Source: an uncultured Bryobacteraceae bacterium (GTDB lineage: Bacteria > Acidobacteriota > Terriglobia > Bryobacterales > Bryobacteraceae). From it: a stretch of DNA of 64,000 nucleotides. Made by a program: the position numbers and the translations under genes. Below the pieces are notes generated by a model that was not told where the DNA came from, searched no databases, and saw nothing but the letters and a program-made list of their open reading frames with translations. Below are positions 8,501-16,643 of the stretch, piece after piece; the stretch's first letter is position 1; each line of letters opens with the position of its first letter. The stretch is from positions 62,001 through 126,000 of the forward strand of contig CALKXJ010000010.1 of assembly GCA_938003835.1 (NCBI GenBank), written 5' to 3'.

Positions 8501-8825
8501 CGGCTGCCGGAGGCGACCCGCAGGCATGAGGACGGCCGTCCACCGACCGCAGACAAGAGACATTGCCCGCTTCGCCGGCCTGCACGTCGGTACACCGAGC
8601 GTCACTGTCGCCCGCACCCGGTCTGGGCACAAGGCCCCGGAAATCACCTGTTGCATCCTCATCTTCCGCTCCCCTTTGGCAACCGCCAGCAGTGGTGCTC
8701 CTTAGTCATTCCCACCAGGGAGCTTCGCCGCCTTCTCCCCCGAGGGACCTGACGCTAACAACTGGAGCGTTTCTTAGGTATTGATACCTTAAAGAACTTT
8801 ATAATGTTGACGGAGGACGAAAGTA
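8501..8825. other. Intergenic stretch with no recognisable gene
   Basis: About 325 bases between the REP copy and the start of the frameshifted small gene. Short frames exist on both strands (for example a 67-codon minus frame from 8662 that ends inside the DUF4832 gene region), but none has a ribosome-binding site with plausible composition or a recognisable product. The only structure I see is the inverted repeat near 8776, listed separately. Confidence 0.6.
8776..8805 (+). promoter_or_regulatory. Inverted repeat AGGTAT-TG-ATACCT with downstream TATAAT box
   Basis: A six-base inverted repeat (8776-8789) with a two-base loop is followed by a second small dyad (AAAG/CTTT, 8791-8800) and a consensus TATAAT at 8800-8805. 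The small gene's GGAGG is at 8812-8816 and its ATG at 8826. The dyad overlaps the place where RNA polymerase would bind and could be an operator. No convincing -35 element stands at standard spacing, so promoter activity is an inference. Confidence 0.4.
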
Positions 8826-9222
8826 ATGTCCGGCCCAAATTTTCCGATTCGGCGTCGCGTTTTGCCTCATCCTGACTTGCGCTCCTTTCCTTTGGGCGCT
8901 TCCCTGCAACTGGCAGATCTCGACTCCAGTTTGGGGGCAACGCTGCTTCGAAGGCTGGTGGTGTGAGTGGGAGGAATGCTGGTCTTGCCCGGAATGCGCT
9001 TTGTTCTGCGCCTGTGACCAGATCGTCTGGTGTCTGTGCAATGCACAAATCCTGCATCTGAATGCGTTTGGGCACATGCCCTGCGATGGCGGCGGGGGAA
9101 CGGCGTTGCCCGGCACGCCCGGCCAATCTATCCAGCCGACTTCGATCACGGCGACGCCATGCGCTCGACCGGGTACAGTTGGGAATCAGTTCGCGTCTGA
9201 TATTACGGCGGTGAGTAAATAA
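8826..9222 (+). pseudogene. Cys/Trp-rich small secreted protein, interrupted by one frameshift
   Basis: The ATG at 8826 follows GGAGG at nine bases and encodes a basic n-region (MSGPNFPIRRR). The frame breaks near the T run at 8860-8863; ignoring one T there gives VCLILTCAPFLWALP, a good signal-peptide core, and a reading frame open to TAA at 9220-9222 (131 residues). The mature part has about 12 cysteines, densest in CEWEECWSCPECALFCAC followed by a short CLC cluster, then a Gly-rich tail. The stop lies just before the AAAGGAGG of the propeller-like gene, so the two look co-transcribed. The break may be a real mutation, an assembly error, or slippage on T4. I know no named family; the protein may be an exported disulfide- or metal-binding peptide. 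Confidence 0.5.
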
Positions 9223-9236
9223 AGGAGGCGACACAG

Positions 9237-10208
9237 ATGCGGGTTTTGATTTCCTTGTTTGCCGCTCTTACGGCCACCGCGCCATCGGGCTTTTCCGGGT
9301 TGAAGGCCGAGATCATCTGGCGGACCTCGATCGGCACACTCGAAGAGCGGGTGAATCACCGGGGTTGTGACTGTGCCGACGGTACGCTGGTTGTGACCTA
9401 CTCGAATGGCGCCGTGACCGTGATCGATGCGGGCGGATCGGTGCTGGCGCTTCGATCCCCCGTGCCCGAGTTGCAAGGGGCCTTGGCCAGCGTTTGCGAA
9501 GGGGGCACCCTCTATGTCTCGACGAGCCAATCGGCCGCTGTGCGGCTCTTCCGGATCGGGCCGGGCGGGCGGTTAACCTTGCTCCGCAGCTTCCCGATGA
9601 CGGGCGCGCCGAACCGGTTCGCTCTTCTCGACGGCAACCTCTGGGTTCTCGGGATGGCGCGGGTCGGGAACTCCCATGTGCCGCTGCGGCGGTTCACCGC
9701 TGAAGGCGAGTTCCTCGACACCCCGGAGGTCCCCCTCGCCGCGATGAACGGCGGCTTGATCAATCAATTGGTGCTTCAAGCTTCGCTCGCCGTTCATCCC
9801 GGCCGGCAGCAGGTCATCTACGTGCCCGCCAATCCCTTCCGCTTTTTCTGCTTCAGCCCGGACGGCCGGCTGGTCGAATCGAAGGCGGCTGCCGGCACCC
9901 GGCATGAGGGGGCTGACCTCTCGGGTCTGGCACCCTGGGCGGTCCGCCGGTCCTATTACGATTGGGTGCGAAACGTGTTGTGCCTTCCTGACGGGAGACT
10001 GGTGGCGCAGATTATCAAAGGCGCTCGCCCAGGTGGTGATGCCAGCTTTCTGGAGGTAATCGATCGCAATCTCGATCTAATAGCCCGCGACATCCCGGTT
10101 CCGTTCGACATGGGATATCTGTTCGGCGCCGACGCGGCGGGCTATTTGTACTTTGTCAATCTGCGGATCCCAGGCGCGTCCGCTCTCAAAGTTCGACTCA
10201 TCGACTAG
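9237..10208 (+). CDS. Secreted beta-propeller-like protein
   Basis: A 323-residue protein with an N-terminal signal peptide (MRVLISLFAALTATAPSG). The body is a succession of short beta-rich units of the form hydrophobic-G-xL-hydrophobic (DGTLVVTYSNG, EGGTLYVSTSQS, LDGNLWVLGMAR, PDGRLVAQIIKG, AAGYLYFVNLR), as in six-bladed propellers of the NHL/BF3164 type. A strong AAAGGAGG lies eight bases before the ATG. It directly follows the Cys/Trp-rich small gene. Two inverted REP palindromes lie immediately downstream. No catalytic motif is visible; a binding role at the cell surface or in the periplasm is inferred. Confidence 0.7.
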   Translation: MRVLISLFAALTATAPSGFSGLKAEIIWRTSIGTLEERVNHRGCDCADGTLVVTYSNGAVTVIDAGGSVLALRSPVPELQGALASVCEGGTLYVSTSQSAAVRLFRIGPGGRLTLLRSFPMTGAPNRFALLDGNLWVLGMARVGNSHVPLRRFTAEGEFLDTPEVPLAAMNGGLINQLVLQASLAVHPGRQQVIYVPANPFRFFCFSPDGRLVESKAAAGTRHEGADLSGLAPWAVRRSYYDWVRNVLCLPDGRLVAQIIKGARPGGDASFLEVIDRNLDLIARDIPVPFDMGYLFGADAAGYLYFVNLRIPGASALKVRLID

Positions 10209-10216
10209 CTTAAAAC

Positions 10217-10243
10217 GGGGACAGTATACTCTTTTCCCAATTT
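10217..10243 (+). repeat. REP-like palindrome, copy 2 (paired with copy 3)
   Basis: Starts GGGGACAGTATACTC and continues with a diverged TTTTCCCAATTT end. It lies nine bases after the propeller gene stop, in inverted orientation to copy 3 at 10266-10290. Together they can form a long hairpin between the converging propeller and hisA genes and could work as a bidirectional transcript end. Confidence 0.8.
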
Positions 10244-10262
10244 CCTCGACGGAGCGACAGGC

Positions 10263-10982
10263 CTAAATTGGGGATTGAGTATACTGTCCCTGATTTTTTG
10301 CCAGGGTTGCGAGATCCAGGCGGCCGGTGTAAAGCGCCATGCCGAGTGCGGCATGGATACCCAGACGGTCGAGTTCGCGGATCTCCTCGAGCGTGGTGAT
10401 GCCGCCGGCGGCCGTCAGCTCGCGATCGGTCAGCGCGCGCAGGCGGCGGAACCAGTCCAGGTCTGTGCCCTGCATCATTCCCTCTTTGTCGACATAGGTG
10501 CACAGGAAACCCGAGCAGTAGGGCTCGAGCTCGGAGATGAGCTGTTCAGCCAGCAGATTCGTCGATTCGCGCCAGCCTTTGATGACGATCCGGCCCGCCC
10601 TGGAATCGAGCGCCAACAGGATGCGCTCGCGCCCGACGGCGCGGTTGAGCATCTCGAGAAAGCCCCGATTTGGACCCTGATCCGAGAAGGCCGCCGTGCC
10701 GACGATTACTTTGTGCGCCCCCTGGTCGACGAGCCGGCGCGCCCTCTCGACGGTGCGAACACCGCCGCCCACGCGGCAGACCGCCCGCGCCGTCAAGAAC
10801 TCGACTAGCGCATCATTGGCGCCCCGGCCCATCGCAGCGTCGAGATCGATGACTTGAATCTGCGCGAAGCCGGCGAATTTGCGCAGCATCTCTTCGGGCG
10901 AATCGCCCTCGAGCGCCTTTTCCCTGCCCTGGATGAGCTGGACGACCTTGCCTTCCATCAGGTCGATGCACGGGATGATCAT
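10263..10982 (-). CDS. hisA: ProFAR isomerase HisA
   Basis: A 239-residue TIM barrel, the usual HisA length. It converts the ProFAR aminoaldose to the PRFAR ketose, the fourth step-group of histidine synthesis. The general acid/base aspartate is in PCIDLMEG (D7 region), the phosphate-binding loops are VGGGVRT and AAGGITT, and the second catalytic region is in [10 protein letters not shown]. The last gene of the his operon; its ATG overlaps the hisF stop (ATGA). The final nine residues and the stop come from a REP palindrome, so the natural C-terminus has been replaced, apparently without removing the barrel. Confidence 0.95.
   Translation of the reverse strand: MIIPCIDLMEGKVVQLIQGREKALEGDSPEEMLRKFAGFAQIQVIDLDAAMGRGANDALVEFLTARAVCRVGGGVRTVERARRLVDQGAHKVIVGTAAFSDQGPNRGFLEMLNRAVGRERILLALDSRAGRIVIKGWRESTNLLAEQLISELEPYCSGFLCTYVDKEGMMQGTDLDWFRRLRALTDRELTAAGGITTLEEIRELDRLGIHAALGMALYTGRLDLATLAKNQGQYTQSPI
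10266..10290 (-). repeat. REP-like palindrome, copy 3 (inside the 3' end of hisA)
   Basis: Reads AATTGGGGATTGAGTATAC then TGTCCC on the plus strand, the reverse orientation of copy 2. It encodes the last residues of HisA (QGQYTQSPI), with the TAG stop immediately after it at 10263-10265. Confidence 0.82.
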
Positions 10983-11743
10983 TCAGGCAGCCTCACAGGA
11001 ACGTTGTGCTTGTCGAGGAACTCCTTGAGCTGGGCGACGGTGTAACGGCCGTAGTGGAAGATCGAGGCGGCCAGCGCCGCGTCGGCCTCTCCCTCAGTGA
11101 GCACCTCGAGGAAATCCTCCGGCTTGCCGGCGCCGCCCGAGGCGATCACCGGGATCTTTGTGGCGCGCGCCACCGCGCGGGTCAGCTCACAGTCGAAGCC
11201 ACCCTGCACTCCGTCGGTGTCCATCGAGGTGAGCAGGATTTCGCCGGCGCCTAACGCTTCGCCCCGCACGGCCCACTCGATGGCGTCGATGCCCTCATCG
11301 ACCCGCCCGCCGCGCGTATAGACGGTCCAGGCGCCCGGCGCCCGCCGTTTGGCGTCGATCGCCAGCACGACGGCCTGCGAGCCGAACTCTGCCGCCAGCT
11401 CGGCGATCAGCTCCGGCCGGCGCACAGCGGCCGTGTTGACGCTCACCTTATCCGCCCCGGCCAACAGAATTTTGCGCGCATCCTCGACCGAGCGGATGCC
11501 GCCGCCCACCGTGAGCGGAATAAAAACCGCGCGGGCGGTGCGAGCCACCACATCCACCATGGTGTCGCGCTCGTCACTCGAGGCGGTGATGTCCAGAAAC
11601 ACCAGCTCGTCGGCGCCCTGCTCGTTGTAACGGCCCGCGAGCTCCACCGGGTCGCCGGCGTCGCGCAGGTTGAGGAAGTTCACACCCTTCACCACCCGCC
11701 CGCCGGTGACATCCAGACACGGGATGATCCTCCTGGTCAGCAT
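10979..11743 (-). CDS. hisF: Imidazole glycerol phosphate synthase cyclase subunit HisF
   Basis: A 254-residue TIM barrel. HisF takes ammonia from HisH and PRFAR to make imidazole glycerol phosphate and AICAR. The catalytic aspartates are in RIIPCLDV (D11) and the ITASS-neighbouring and TSMDTDG strands; LTVGGGIRS and ASGGAG are the phosphate loops. Length and ends are standard. It overlaps hisH by seven bases upstream and hisA by four downstream, consistent with tight coupling of the HisH-HisF heterodimer subunits. Confidence 0.97.
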   Translation of the reverse strand: MLTRRIIPCLDVTGGRVVKGVNFLNLRDAGDPVELAGRYNEQGADELVFLDITASSDERDTMVDVVARTARAVFIPLTVGGGIRSVEDARKILLAGADKVSVNTAAVRRPELIAELAAEFGSQAVVLAIDAKRRAPGAWTVYTRGGRVDEGIDAIEWAVRGEALGAGEILLTSMDTDGVQGGFDCELTRAVARATKIPVIASGGAGKPEDFLEVLTEGEADAALAASIFHYGRYTVAQLKEFLDKHNVPVRLPE

Positions 11744-12339
11744 CCGTCTAACTCCACAAAGTTCCTCATCACCGCCAGGCCGATCCGGCCCGACTTTTCG
11801 GGATGGAATTGCACTCCAAAGACATTATCCTGCTCGAGCAGCGACGTATATGGAACGTCGTAATGCGTGATGGCCGCGGTTGCCTCGTTGAGAGGCACGT
11901 AATAACTGTGGGCGAAGTAGACGAACGGCCGATCCGGAAGACCTTTGAGCAAGCGGCACGGGCGAAGCGGCTCGAGCGCGTTCCAGCCCATGTGCGGCAC
12001 GCGCGTGGCGGCGCTGAACCTTCGCACCGTTTCCCCGAACAGACCCAGCCCGGCAAGCTCCGGCGCCTCTTCGCTCGAGCGAAAAAGCACCTGAAGGCCC
12101 AAACAGATGCCCAGAAAGGGAACGCCGGCCCGGATGCGCTCGACGAGCACGGCACGCACACCGCTGGCGTCGAGCGCCCGCATGATCTGGCCGAAGTTTC
12201 CGACGCCGGGAAGGATCAGCTTCGAGGCGCGCCGCAGCCCGGCGGCGTCGCGCACCACTTCATACGGCGCTCCCACTTCTTCGAGCGTATTCGCCACCGA
12301 GCGAAGGTTGCCCGCGCCGTAGTCGAAGATGGCGATCAT
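11737..12339 (-). CDS. hisH: Imidazole glycerol phosphate synthase glutaminase subunit HisH
   Basis: A 200-residue class I glutamine amidotransferase. It hydrolyses glutamine and channels ammonia to HisF. The oxyanion-strand glycine motif PGVGNFG, the nucleophile in [10 protein letters not shown] and the histidine-glutamate pair in VQFHPEKSG are all present. The start at 12339 begins [11 protein letters not shown], the normal HisH N-terminus, and forms an ATGA overlap with hisB; the longer frame to 12420 is not HisH-like. Confidence 0.97.
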   Translation of the reverse strand: MIAIFDYGAGNLRSVANTLEEVGAPYEVVRDAAGLRRASKLILPGVGNFGQIMRALDASGVRAVLVERIRAGVPFLGICLGLQVLFRSSEEAPELAGLGLFGETVRRFSAATRVPHMGWNALEPLRPCRLLKGLPDRPFVYFAHSYYVPLNEATAAITHYDVPYTSLLEQDNVFGVQFHPEKSGRIGLAVMRNFVELDGC

Positions 12340-12935
12340 AGCAGTCCCTTGGTGGAGGGCAGCTCGTCCCGCAGCCGCCGGTCGCGCGAGCAGGCATACT
12401 TCATCGCCCGGGCGAAGCATTTGAAGATGGCTTCGATTTTGTGGTGGCTGGAACGGCCGTAGAGCACCTTGGCGTGCAAGTTCGCTCCGGCGTGCGTGAC
12501 GAAGCCACCGAAGAAGTCCTCGAGCAGCTCGGTCTCAAGGTCCCCCACCTGGCGGGCGCGGACCAGATCACGGTAGACCAGCGCGGGGCGGCCGCCCAGA
12601 TCGACGGCCACCACCGCCAGCGTCTCGTCCATGGTCTGCACGAAATAGCCGGCCCGGTTGATGCCCCGCCGATCACCGAGCGCCCTGGCGAAAAGCTGGC
12701 CCAGAACGATGCCGACATCCTCGACCGTGTGATGCTGGTCGACGTCGAGGTCACCGTGCGCTTCGAGTTCCAGGTCGAAGCCGCCGTGCCGGGCGAACAG
12801 CTCGAGCATGTGGTCGAGAAAGCGGATGCCGGTCGAGATCCGGTAACGGCCCTTGCCCTCCAGGCGGAGCCGCCCGCGGATCTGGGTCTCCCGGGTGATG
12901 CGTTCGATGGTGGCGGCCCGCATGGCGCTTTTCAC
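12336..12935 (-). CDS. hisB: Imidazoleglycerol-phosphate dehydratase HisB (monofunctional)
   Basis: A 199-residue dehydratase without the N-terminal phosphatase domain found in enteric HisB. The manganese-binding histidine clusters are [17 protein letters not shown] and DQHHTVEDV in the first half and HAGANLHAK and [11 protein letters not shown] in the second. The GTG at 12935 overlaps the hisC stop (GTGA); the ATG at 12923 ([10 protein letters not shown]) is a good alternative. A separate histidinol phosphatase gene is not in the window, so that step must be encoded elsewhere. Confidence 0.95.
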   Translation of the reverse strand: MKSAMRAATIERITRETQIRGRLRLEGKGRYRISTGIRFLDHMLELFARHGGFDLELEAHGDLDVDQHHTVEDVGIVLGQLFARALGDRRGINRAGYFVQTMDETLAVVAVDLGGRPALVYRDLVRARQVGDLETELLEDFFGGFVTHAGANLHAKVLYGRSSHHKIEAIFKCFARAMKYACSRDRRLRDELPSTKGLL

Positions 12936-13987
12936 CAGACCTCGTCCAACGCCTCGAAGAAGCGTGCCACCTGCTCCCGCGTGCCGGCGGTCACGCGCAC
13001 GCAGCCCGGCAGCTCGTAACTGCGGTCGCGCACGAGCACCCCGCGCGCGCGCAATGCGTCGCGGATCGCCACGGCGCGCGGACCGGCGTCGAACAGCACA
13101 AAGTTGGCTTCGCTCGGCCAGTAGCGGATGCCGCGCCGCCCGAAGCCCTCGTAAAGGAGCTCGCGCGCGGCCCGCACCTCGGCGACGTAGTCGCGGATGT
13201 AAGCGGTGTCGGTGATCGCCACCTCGGCGGCCAGCGCGGCCAGCGCGTTCACGCTGTAGGGCGACTGTGCCTTGTGGAGAAAGGCGATGTTGCCAGGATG
13301 AGAAAGCAGGCAGCCTAACCGCATCGCCGCCATGCCGTACACCTTCGAGAACGTCCGGCTGATAAACAGGTTCGGAAACTCTTCAAGCAACGGGATCGCC
13401 GTGACGCCGCTGAACTCGTAATAGGCTTCGTCGACCAGTACGGCGGCACGGGGCACAGCTTCGAGAATCCGCCGGATGCCCTCCACCGGCACGCCGGTTC
13501 CCGTGGGATTGTTCGGGTTCGCAATGAACACCGCACGAGTTCCCGGCCCGAGCCCCTCGAGGAGCTCCTCGAGCGGGAAGCTCAGGTCGCCAGAGCGGTA
13601 AGGGATCTCGCGGATGGCGGCGCCGGCCACCTCCGCATAGAAGCGGTACATGGCGTAGGAGGGCTTGAGCAGCACCACCTCCTCGCCCGAGTCGACGTAG
13701 GTGTTTACAAGCACCTGGATCGCCTCGTCGGTGCCGTTGGTCAACAGGAGCCGGCTCTCCTCGACGCCGAAAAACGCCGCCAGCTTCGGCCGGACACGGT
13801 CGTATTCGGGATAGACGGCCAGCGCTTCCGCGGAAAGCCGTTCGCGCAGGAATTCCGCGACGCGGGGCGAGGCGCCCACGGTGTTCTCATTGAAATCCAG
13901 CCGCAGTTTTCCCGCCCGGCCCGAAGTGGGAGGAGAGTAGGGCGCCATCGCCAGCACAGCCTTTCGCGGCACGGGAGGCTCAGCCAT
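12932..13987 (-). CDS. hisC: Histidinol-phosphate aminotransferase HisC
   Basis: A 351-residue PLP enzyme of fold type I. It transaminates imidazole acetol phosphate to histidinol phosphate. Visible features are LDFNENTVG near the N-terminus, TNGTDEAIQ, the substrate loop ANPNNPTGT, the cofactor-binding VDEAYYEF, the Schiff-base lysine in [16 protein letters not shown] and the C-terminal ANFVLF. The start at 13987 lies eight bases inside the end of hisD. A longer upstream frame is the shadow of hisD. Confidence 0.95.
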   Translation of the reverse strand: MAEPPVPRKAVLAMAPYSPPTSGRAGKLRLDFNENTVGASPRVAEFLRERLSAEALAVYPEYDRVRPKLAAFFGVEESRLLLTNGTDEAIQVLVNTYVDSGEEVVLLKPSYAMYRFYAEVAGAAIREIPYRSGDLSFPLEELLEGLGPGTRAVFIANPNNPTGTGVPVEGIRRILEAVPRAAVLVDEAYYEFSGVTAIPLLEEFPNLFISRTFSKVYGMAAMRLGCLLSHPGNIAFLHKAQSPYSVNALAALAAEVAITDTAYIRDYVAEVRAARELLYEGFGRRGIRYWPSEANFVLFDAGPRAVAIRDALRARGVLVRDRSYELPGCVRVTAGTREQVARFFEALDEVW

Positions 13988-15224
13988 CGAGACGCACCTC
14001 CACGCTGCGCGCATGCGCCTCGAGCCCTTCGGCGCGCGCCAGCGTGGTGATGGCCGGCGCCAGACGCGCCAGGGCGTTGGGCGCGAGCTCCTGCACGGAA
14101 ATGACCTTGACGAAATCGGCCGCCGAAAGTCCGCCCCGGAGCCGCGCGGCTCCCGAAGTCGGCAGCACGTGGTTGGGCCCTGCGGCGTAGTCGCCCGCCG
14201 CCTCCGGGCTGTGCGGCCCGATGAAGACCGAGCCGGCGTGGCGCACGCGCTCGAGCAGCCGCCGGTCCGGCAAGCTGAGATGCTCGGGAGCAAACCGGTT
14301 GGCAAGCTCAACAGCCTCGTCGAGCGAATCCACCAGGATAATCGCCGAATTGCGCTGGATCGCCTGGCGGGCCACAGCCGCCGTTTCGAGATCACCAATC
14401 CGGCGTTCGATCTCGCTGGCCACCGTGCGCGCCAGTTTCCGGGAGGTCGTCAACAGAATCGCCGAGGCGTCGACGTCATGCTCAGCCTGGGCCAGCATGT
14501 CGGCAGCGAGCCATGCCGGATTGCCGTCCTCCGCGATGATAAGGATTTCGGTGGGCCCGGCGATGAAGTCGATGCCTACCTCGCCGGCCAGCAGCTTCTT
14601 GGCCGCCGCGACGTAGATGTTGCCCGGACCCACGATACGGTCGGCGCGCGGCACGGTGCGCGTGCCGTAAGCGAAGGCCGCAATCGCGTGGGCTCCTCCC
14701 ATCTCAAACACCGCTGAAACCTTGAGCATGCGCGCCGTGCCGAGGATCGCATCCATCGGCCGGGGCGTGGCCACGCAAACCGTCTCGACGCCCGCCACCC
14801 GCGCCGGTATGGCCGTCATCATCAAGGTCGAAGGTAGCGGGTAGCGCCCTGCCGGGATGTATGCGGCCACGGTCTCGAGCGGGCGCACAATCTGGCTGAG
14901 CTTGAGCCCGGGCGAGGGCGCGAGGACCTTCGGCCGCGGCAACTGCAAGCGGGCATAGGCGGAGATGTTGGCCGCCGCGGTCCGCACCGCTCGCCGGAAC
15001 TCGGGCGGCAGGCGCCGGTACGCCGAATCCAGCTCGGCCTGCGGCACGCGCACCGTGGCGCGCTCCAGCCTGTCAAAGCGCCGGCAATATTCAAGCAGCG
15101 CGCGGTCACCGCGGGTGCGTACGGCTTCGAGGATCGGCCGCACGGCATTCTCCGCCTCAGCGAGCCGCTGAGCCCGGCGCCGCAGCAGCCGCTGGGCCTG
15201 CTTGCCTTCGATGATCCGGATCAT
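13980..15224 (-). CDS. hisD: Histidinol dehydrogenase HisD
   Basis: A 414-residue zinc enzyme that oxidises histidinol to histidine in two NAD-dependent steps. The family signatures GPGNIYVAAAKKLL, DFIAGPTEILI, QAEHDVDASA, NRFAPEHLSL and GPNHVLPTSG (with the zinc and catalytic histidines) are complete. Length is slightly below the common 430 residues but both ends are intact. It sits two bases after hisG and overlaps hisC. Confidence 0.97.
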   Translation of the reverse strand: MIRIIEGKQAQRLLRRRAQRLAEAENAVRPILEAVRTRGDRALLEYCRRFDRLERATVRVPQAELDSAYRRLPPEFRRAVRTAAANISAYARLQLPRPKVLAPSPGLKLSQIVRPLETVAAYIPAGRYPLPSTLMMTAIPARVAGVETVCVATPRPMDAILGTARMLKVSAVFEMGGAHAIAAFAYGTRTVPRADRIVGPGNIYVAAAKKLLAGEVGIDFIAGPTEILIIAEDGNPAWLAADMLAQAEHDVDASAILLTTSRKLARTVASEIERRIGDLETAAVARQAIQRNSAIILVDSLDEAVELANRFAPEHLSLPDRRLLERVRHAGSVFIGPHSPEAAGDYAAGPNHVLPTSGAARLRGGLSAADFVKVISVQELAPNALARLAPAITTLARAEGLEAHARSVEVRLDG

Positions 15225-15226
15225 GG

Positions 15227-16096
15227 CTACATCACGATCTTGTTCAGCGGATACTCGACGATTCCCTGCGCGCCGGCCTGCTTGAGCCGGGGAATGATCC
15301 GGCGCACGGTGGACTCATCCAGGATGGTGTTCACCGCCAGCCAGTCCGGGTCGCTCAGCGGCGAGACGGTCGGCTTCTTGAGCGCGGGCAGCGTCTCGAG
15401 CACGCGGTCGAGGTTCTTGCGCTCGACATTGAGCATCAAGCCGACCTTGCCGAGAGCGTTCATCGCCCCCTCGAGCAGCATCTTGATGTCCTCGATCTTT
15501 TGCCGCTTCCACGGATCTTGCCAGGCCTCGAGGTTCGCGATGAGTTGCGTGTTCGACTCGAGCACCGTCTCGACGATGCGAAGGTTGTTGGCGCGCAGCG
15601 ACGAGCCTGTCTCGGTCACCTCGACGATGGCATCGGCGAGCACCGGCGGCTTGACCTCGGTGGCACCCCAACTGAACTCGACCTTGGCGCTGACGCCGTG
15701 CTCGGCCAGGTAGCGCTTGGTGGTCGCCACCAGCTCGGTGGCGATGATCTTGCCCTCGAGGTCCTTCACCGACCGCACGGGCGAGGACTCGGGCACCGCC
15801 AGCACCCAGCGCACCTTGCCGAAGCTCTGCTTGGCATAGACGAGATCGGCCACCGTCACCACGTGGGCGTCGTTTTCCCGCACCCAGTCATAGCCGGTGA
15901 GTCCGGCGTCGAGCACGCCGTCCTCCACATAGCGCGCCATCTCCTGCGCGCGGATCAGCATGCACTCGATCTCGGGATCGTCAATCGAGGGGAAGTAGGA
16001 GCGGGCGCCCACCGTGATCTGGAAGCCGGCGCGGCGGAACAGCTCAATGGTGGCGTCCTGCAAGCTTCCCTTGGGAATACCGAGTTTTAGTGTCAT
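15227..16096 (-). CDS. hisG: ATP phosphoribosyltransferase HisG (long form)
   Basis: A 289-residue long-form HisG. It catalyses the first, feedback-controlled step, joining ATP and PRPP. The catalytic domains contain [20 protein letters not shown] and the PRPP-loop EVTETGSSL. The extra C-terminal part (from about residue 210) is the ACT-like domain that binds histidine, so this enzyme should not need HisZ. The ATG at 16096 overlaps the hisI stop (ATGA). Confidence 0.96.
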   Translation of the reverse strand: MTLKLGIPKGSLQDATIELFRRAGFQITVGARSYFPSIDDPEIECMLIRAQEMARYVEDGVLDAGLTGYDWVRENDAHVVTVADLVYAKQSFGKVRWVLAVPESSPVRSVKDLEGKIIATELVATTKRYLAEHGVSAKVEFSWGATEVKPPVLADAIVEVTETGSSLRANNLRIVETVLESNTQLIANLEAWQDPWKRQKIEDIKMLLEGAMNALGKVGLMLNVERKNLDRVLETLPALKKPTVSPLSDPDWLAVNTILDESTVRRIIPRLKQAGAQGIVEYPLNKIVM

Positions 16097-16473
16097 TGCG
16101 TGCCTCCGTAGACCGCGCCGGGATCGTAGGCGCGCGGCTCTGTCACTCTCCAATGGCCGCCGTCGAACGTGCGATAGAAGCAGCTCCGGTAGCCGTTGTG
16201 GCAGACGCCCGGTCCCAGCGCCTCGACTTGAACCAGCAGCGCGTCGGAGTCGCAGTCGGCCTGGATCGACTTCACCACCAGGCGATGGCCCGACGTCTCT
16301 CCCTTCACCCAGAGCTTGTTTCGCGAACGGCTGAAGAAGGTGGCATAGCCTGTCTCCACGGTTTTCTGAAACGCCTCCTGGTTCATGAAGCCCAGCATCA
16401 GAACCCTGCCGGTGGCGTGGTCCTGGATCACCGCCGGGATCAATCCCCCCAGCTTGTCGAAATCGAGTTCCAT
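16093..16473 (-). CDS. hisI: Phosphoribosyl-AMP cyclohydrolase HisI
   Basis: A 126-residue monofunctional cyclohydrolase that opens the purine ring of PR-AMP. The metal ligands are in [12 protein letters not shown] and the two cysteines in [22 protein letters not shown] and WVKGETSGH are family signatures. The ATG at 16473 has GAGGAG seven bases upstream; a TTG twelve bases earlier is less likely. First structural gene of the operon, immediately downstream of the attenuator-like hairpin. No HisE domain or gene is present here, so PR-ATP pyrophosphohydrolase must be elsewhere. Confidence 0.95.
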   Translation of the reverse strand: MELDFDKLGGLIPAVIQDHATGRVLMLGFMNQEAFQKTVETGYATFFSRSRNKLWVKGETSGHRLVVKSIQADCDSDALLVQVEALGPGVCHNGYRSCFYRTFDGGHWRVTEPRAYDPGAVYGGTQ

Positions 16474-16492
16474 CGCACTCCTCAAAACAGAA

Positions 16493-16518
16493 GCGCCCGC
16501 CGGATTCGCGGCGGGCGC
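16493..16518 (-). terminator. Attenuator-like hairpin before hisI
   Basis: On the minus strand the RNA forms a perfect ten-pair stem GCGCCCGCCG/CGGCGGGCGC with a six-base loop, followed by UUCUGUUUUG and then the hisI ribosome-binding site. The 5' arm is also nearly complementary to CGACGGGCCGC at 16554-16564, inside the leader peptide gene just after the His codons (nine pairs, one mismatch, one bulge). The two structures exclude each other, as expected of a terminator and anti-terminator. Confidence 0.72.
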
Positions 16519-16546
16519 CGTTTTCGAATTCTTTCTGGAGAATTGC

Positions 16547-16621
16547 TCAGACAGCGGCCCGTCGCGGCAACGGATGCCGGTGGTGATGGTGCCGGTGGCG
16601 CGACACGGACCGGTTCAGCAT
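16547..16621 (-). CDS. hisL: His operon leader peptide (HisL-like)
   Basis: A 24-codon frame upstream of hisI on the same strand. Residues 8-17 read RHRHHHHRHP: six histidine codons in eight positions, and arginines between them. The TGA stop at 16549-16547 lies 28 bases before the hairpin. A ribosome held at the histidine codons would leave the anti-terminator segment (16554-16564) free, while one reaching the stop would cover it. This is the logic of his attenuation known from enteric bacteria. No Shine-Dalgarno is visible; a TATACT box ends eight bases before the ATG, so the transcript may be leaderless. The match is to the principle, not to any known HisL sequence. Confidence 0.75.
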   Translation of the reverse strand: MLNRSVSRHRHHHHRHPLPRRAAV

Positions 16622-16629
16622 GAGATTTG

Positions 16630-16638
16630 AGTATAACA
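16630..16638 (-). promoter_or_regulatory. Extended -10 promoter of the his operon
   Basis: Minus-strand TGTTATACT, an extended -10 element (TGn plus TATACT). Transcription would begin at or within a couple of bases of the leader ATG at 16621. The region upstream is the 3' end of the asparaginase-family gene, so any -35 element lies within coding sequence; none is obvious. Confidence 0.5.
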
Positions 16639-16643
16639 AACGC

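Noticed and set aside
8826-8966. 46-codon frame read without frameshift from ATG 8826
   Set aside because: After the first 11 residues the composition is that of an off-frame read; the signal peptide and Cys-rich body lie in the shifted frame.
8755-9234. Minus-strand frame of 159 codons opposite the Cys/Trp-rich gene
   Set aside because: No ribosome-binding site, no recognisable domain, and the opposite strand has a better coding signal (signal peptide, Cys pattern, GGAGG).
16547-16621. Possibility that the His-rich frame is chance in a GC-rich CAC/CAT tract
   Set aside because: Weighed and set aside: position, strand, stop placement, hairpin and anti-terminator pairing all agree with attenuation, too many coincidences for a random tract.
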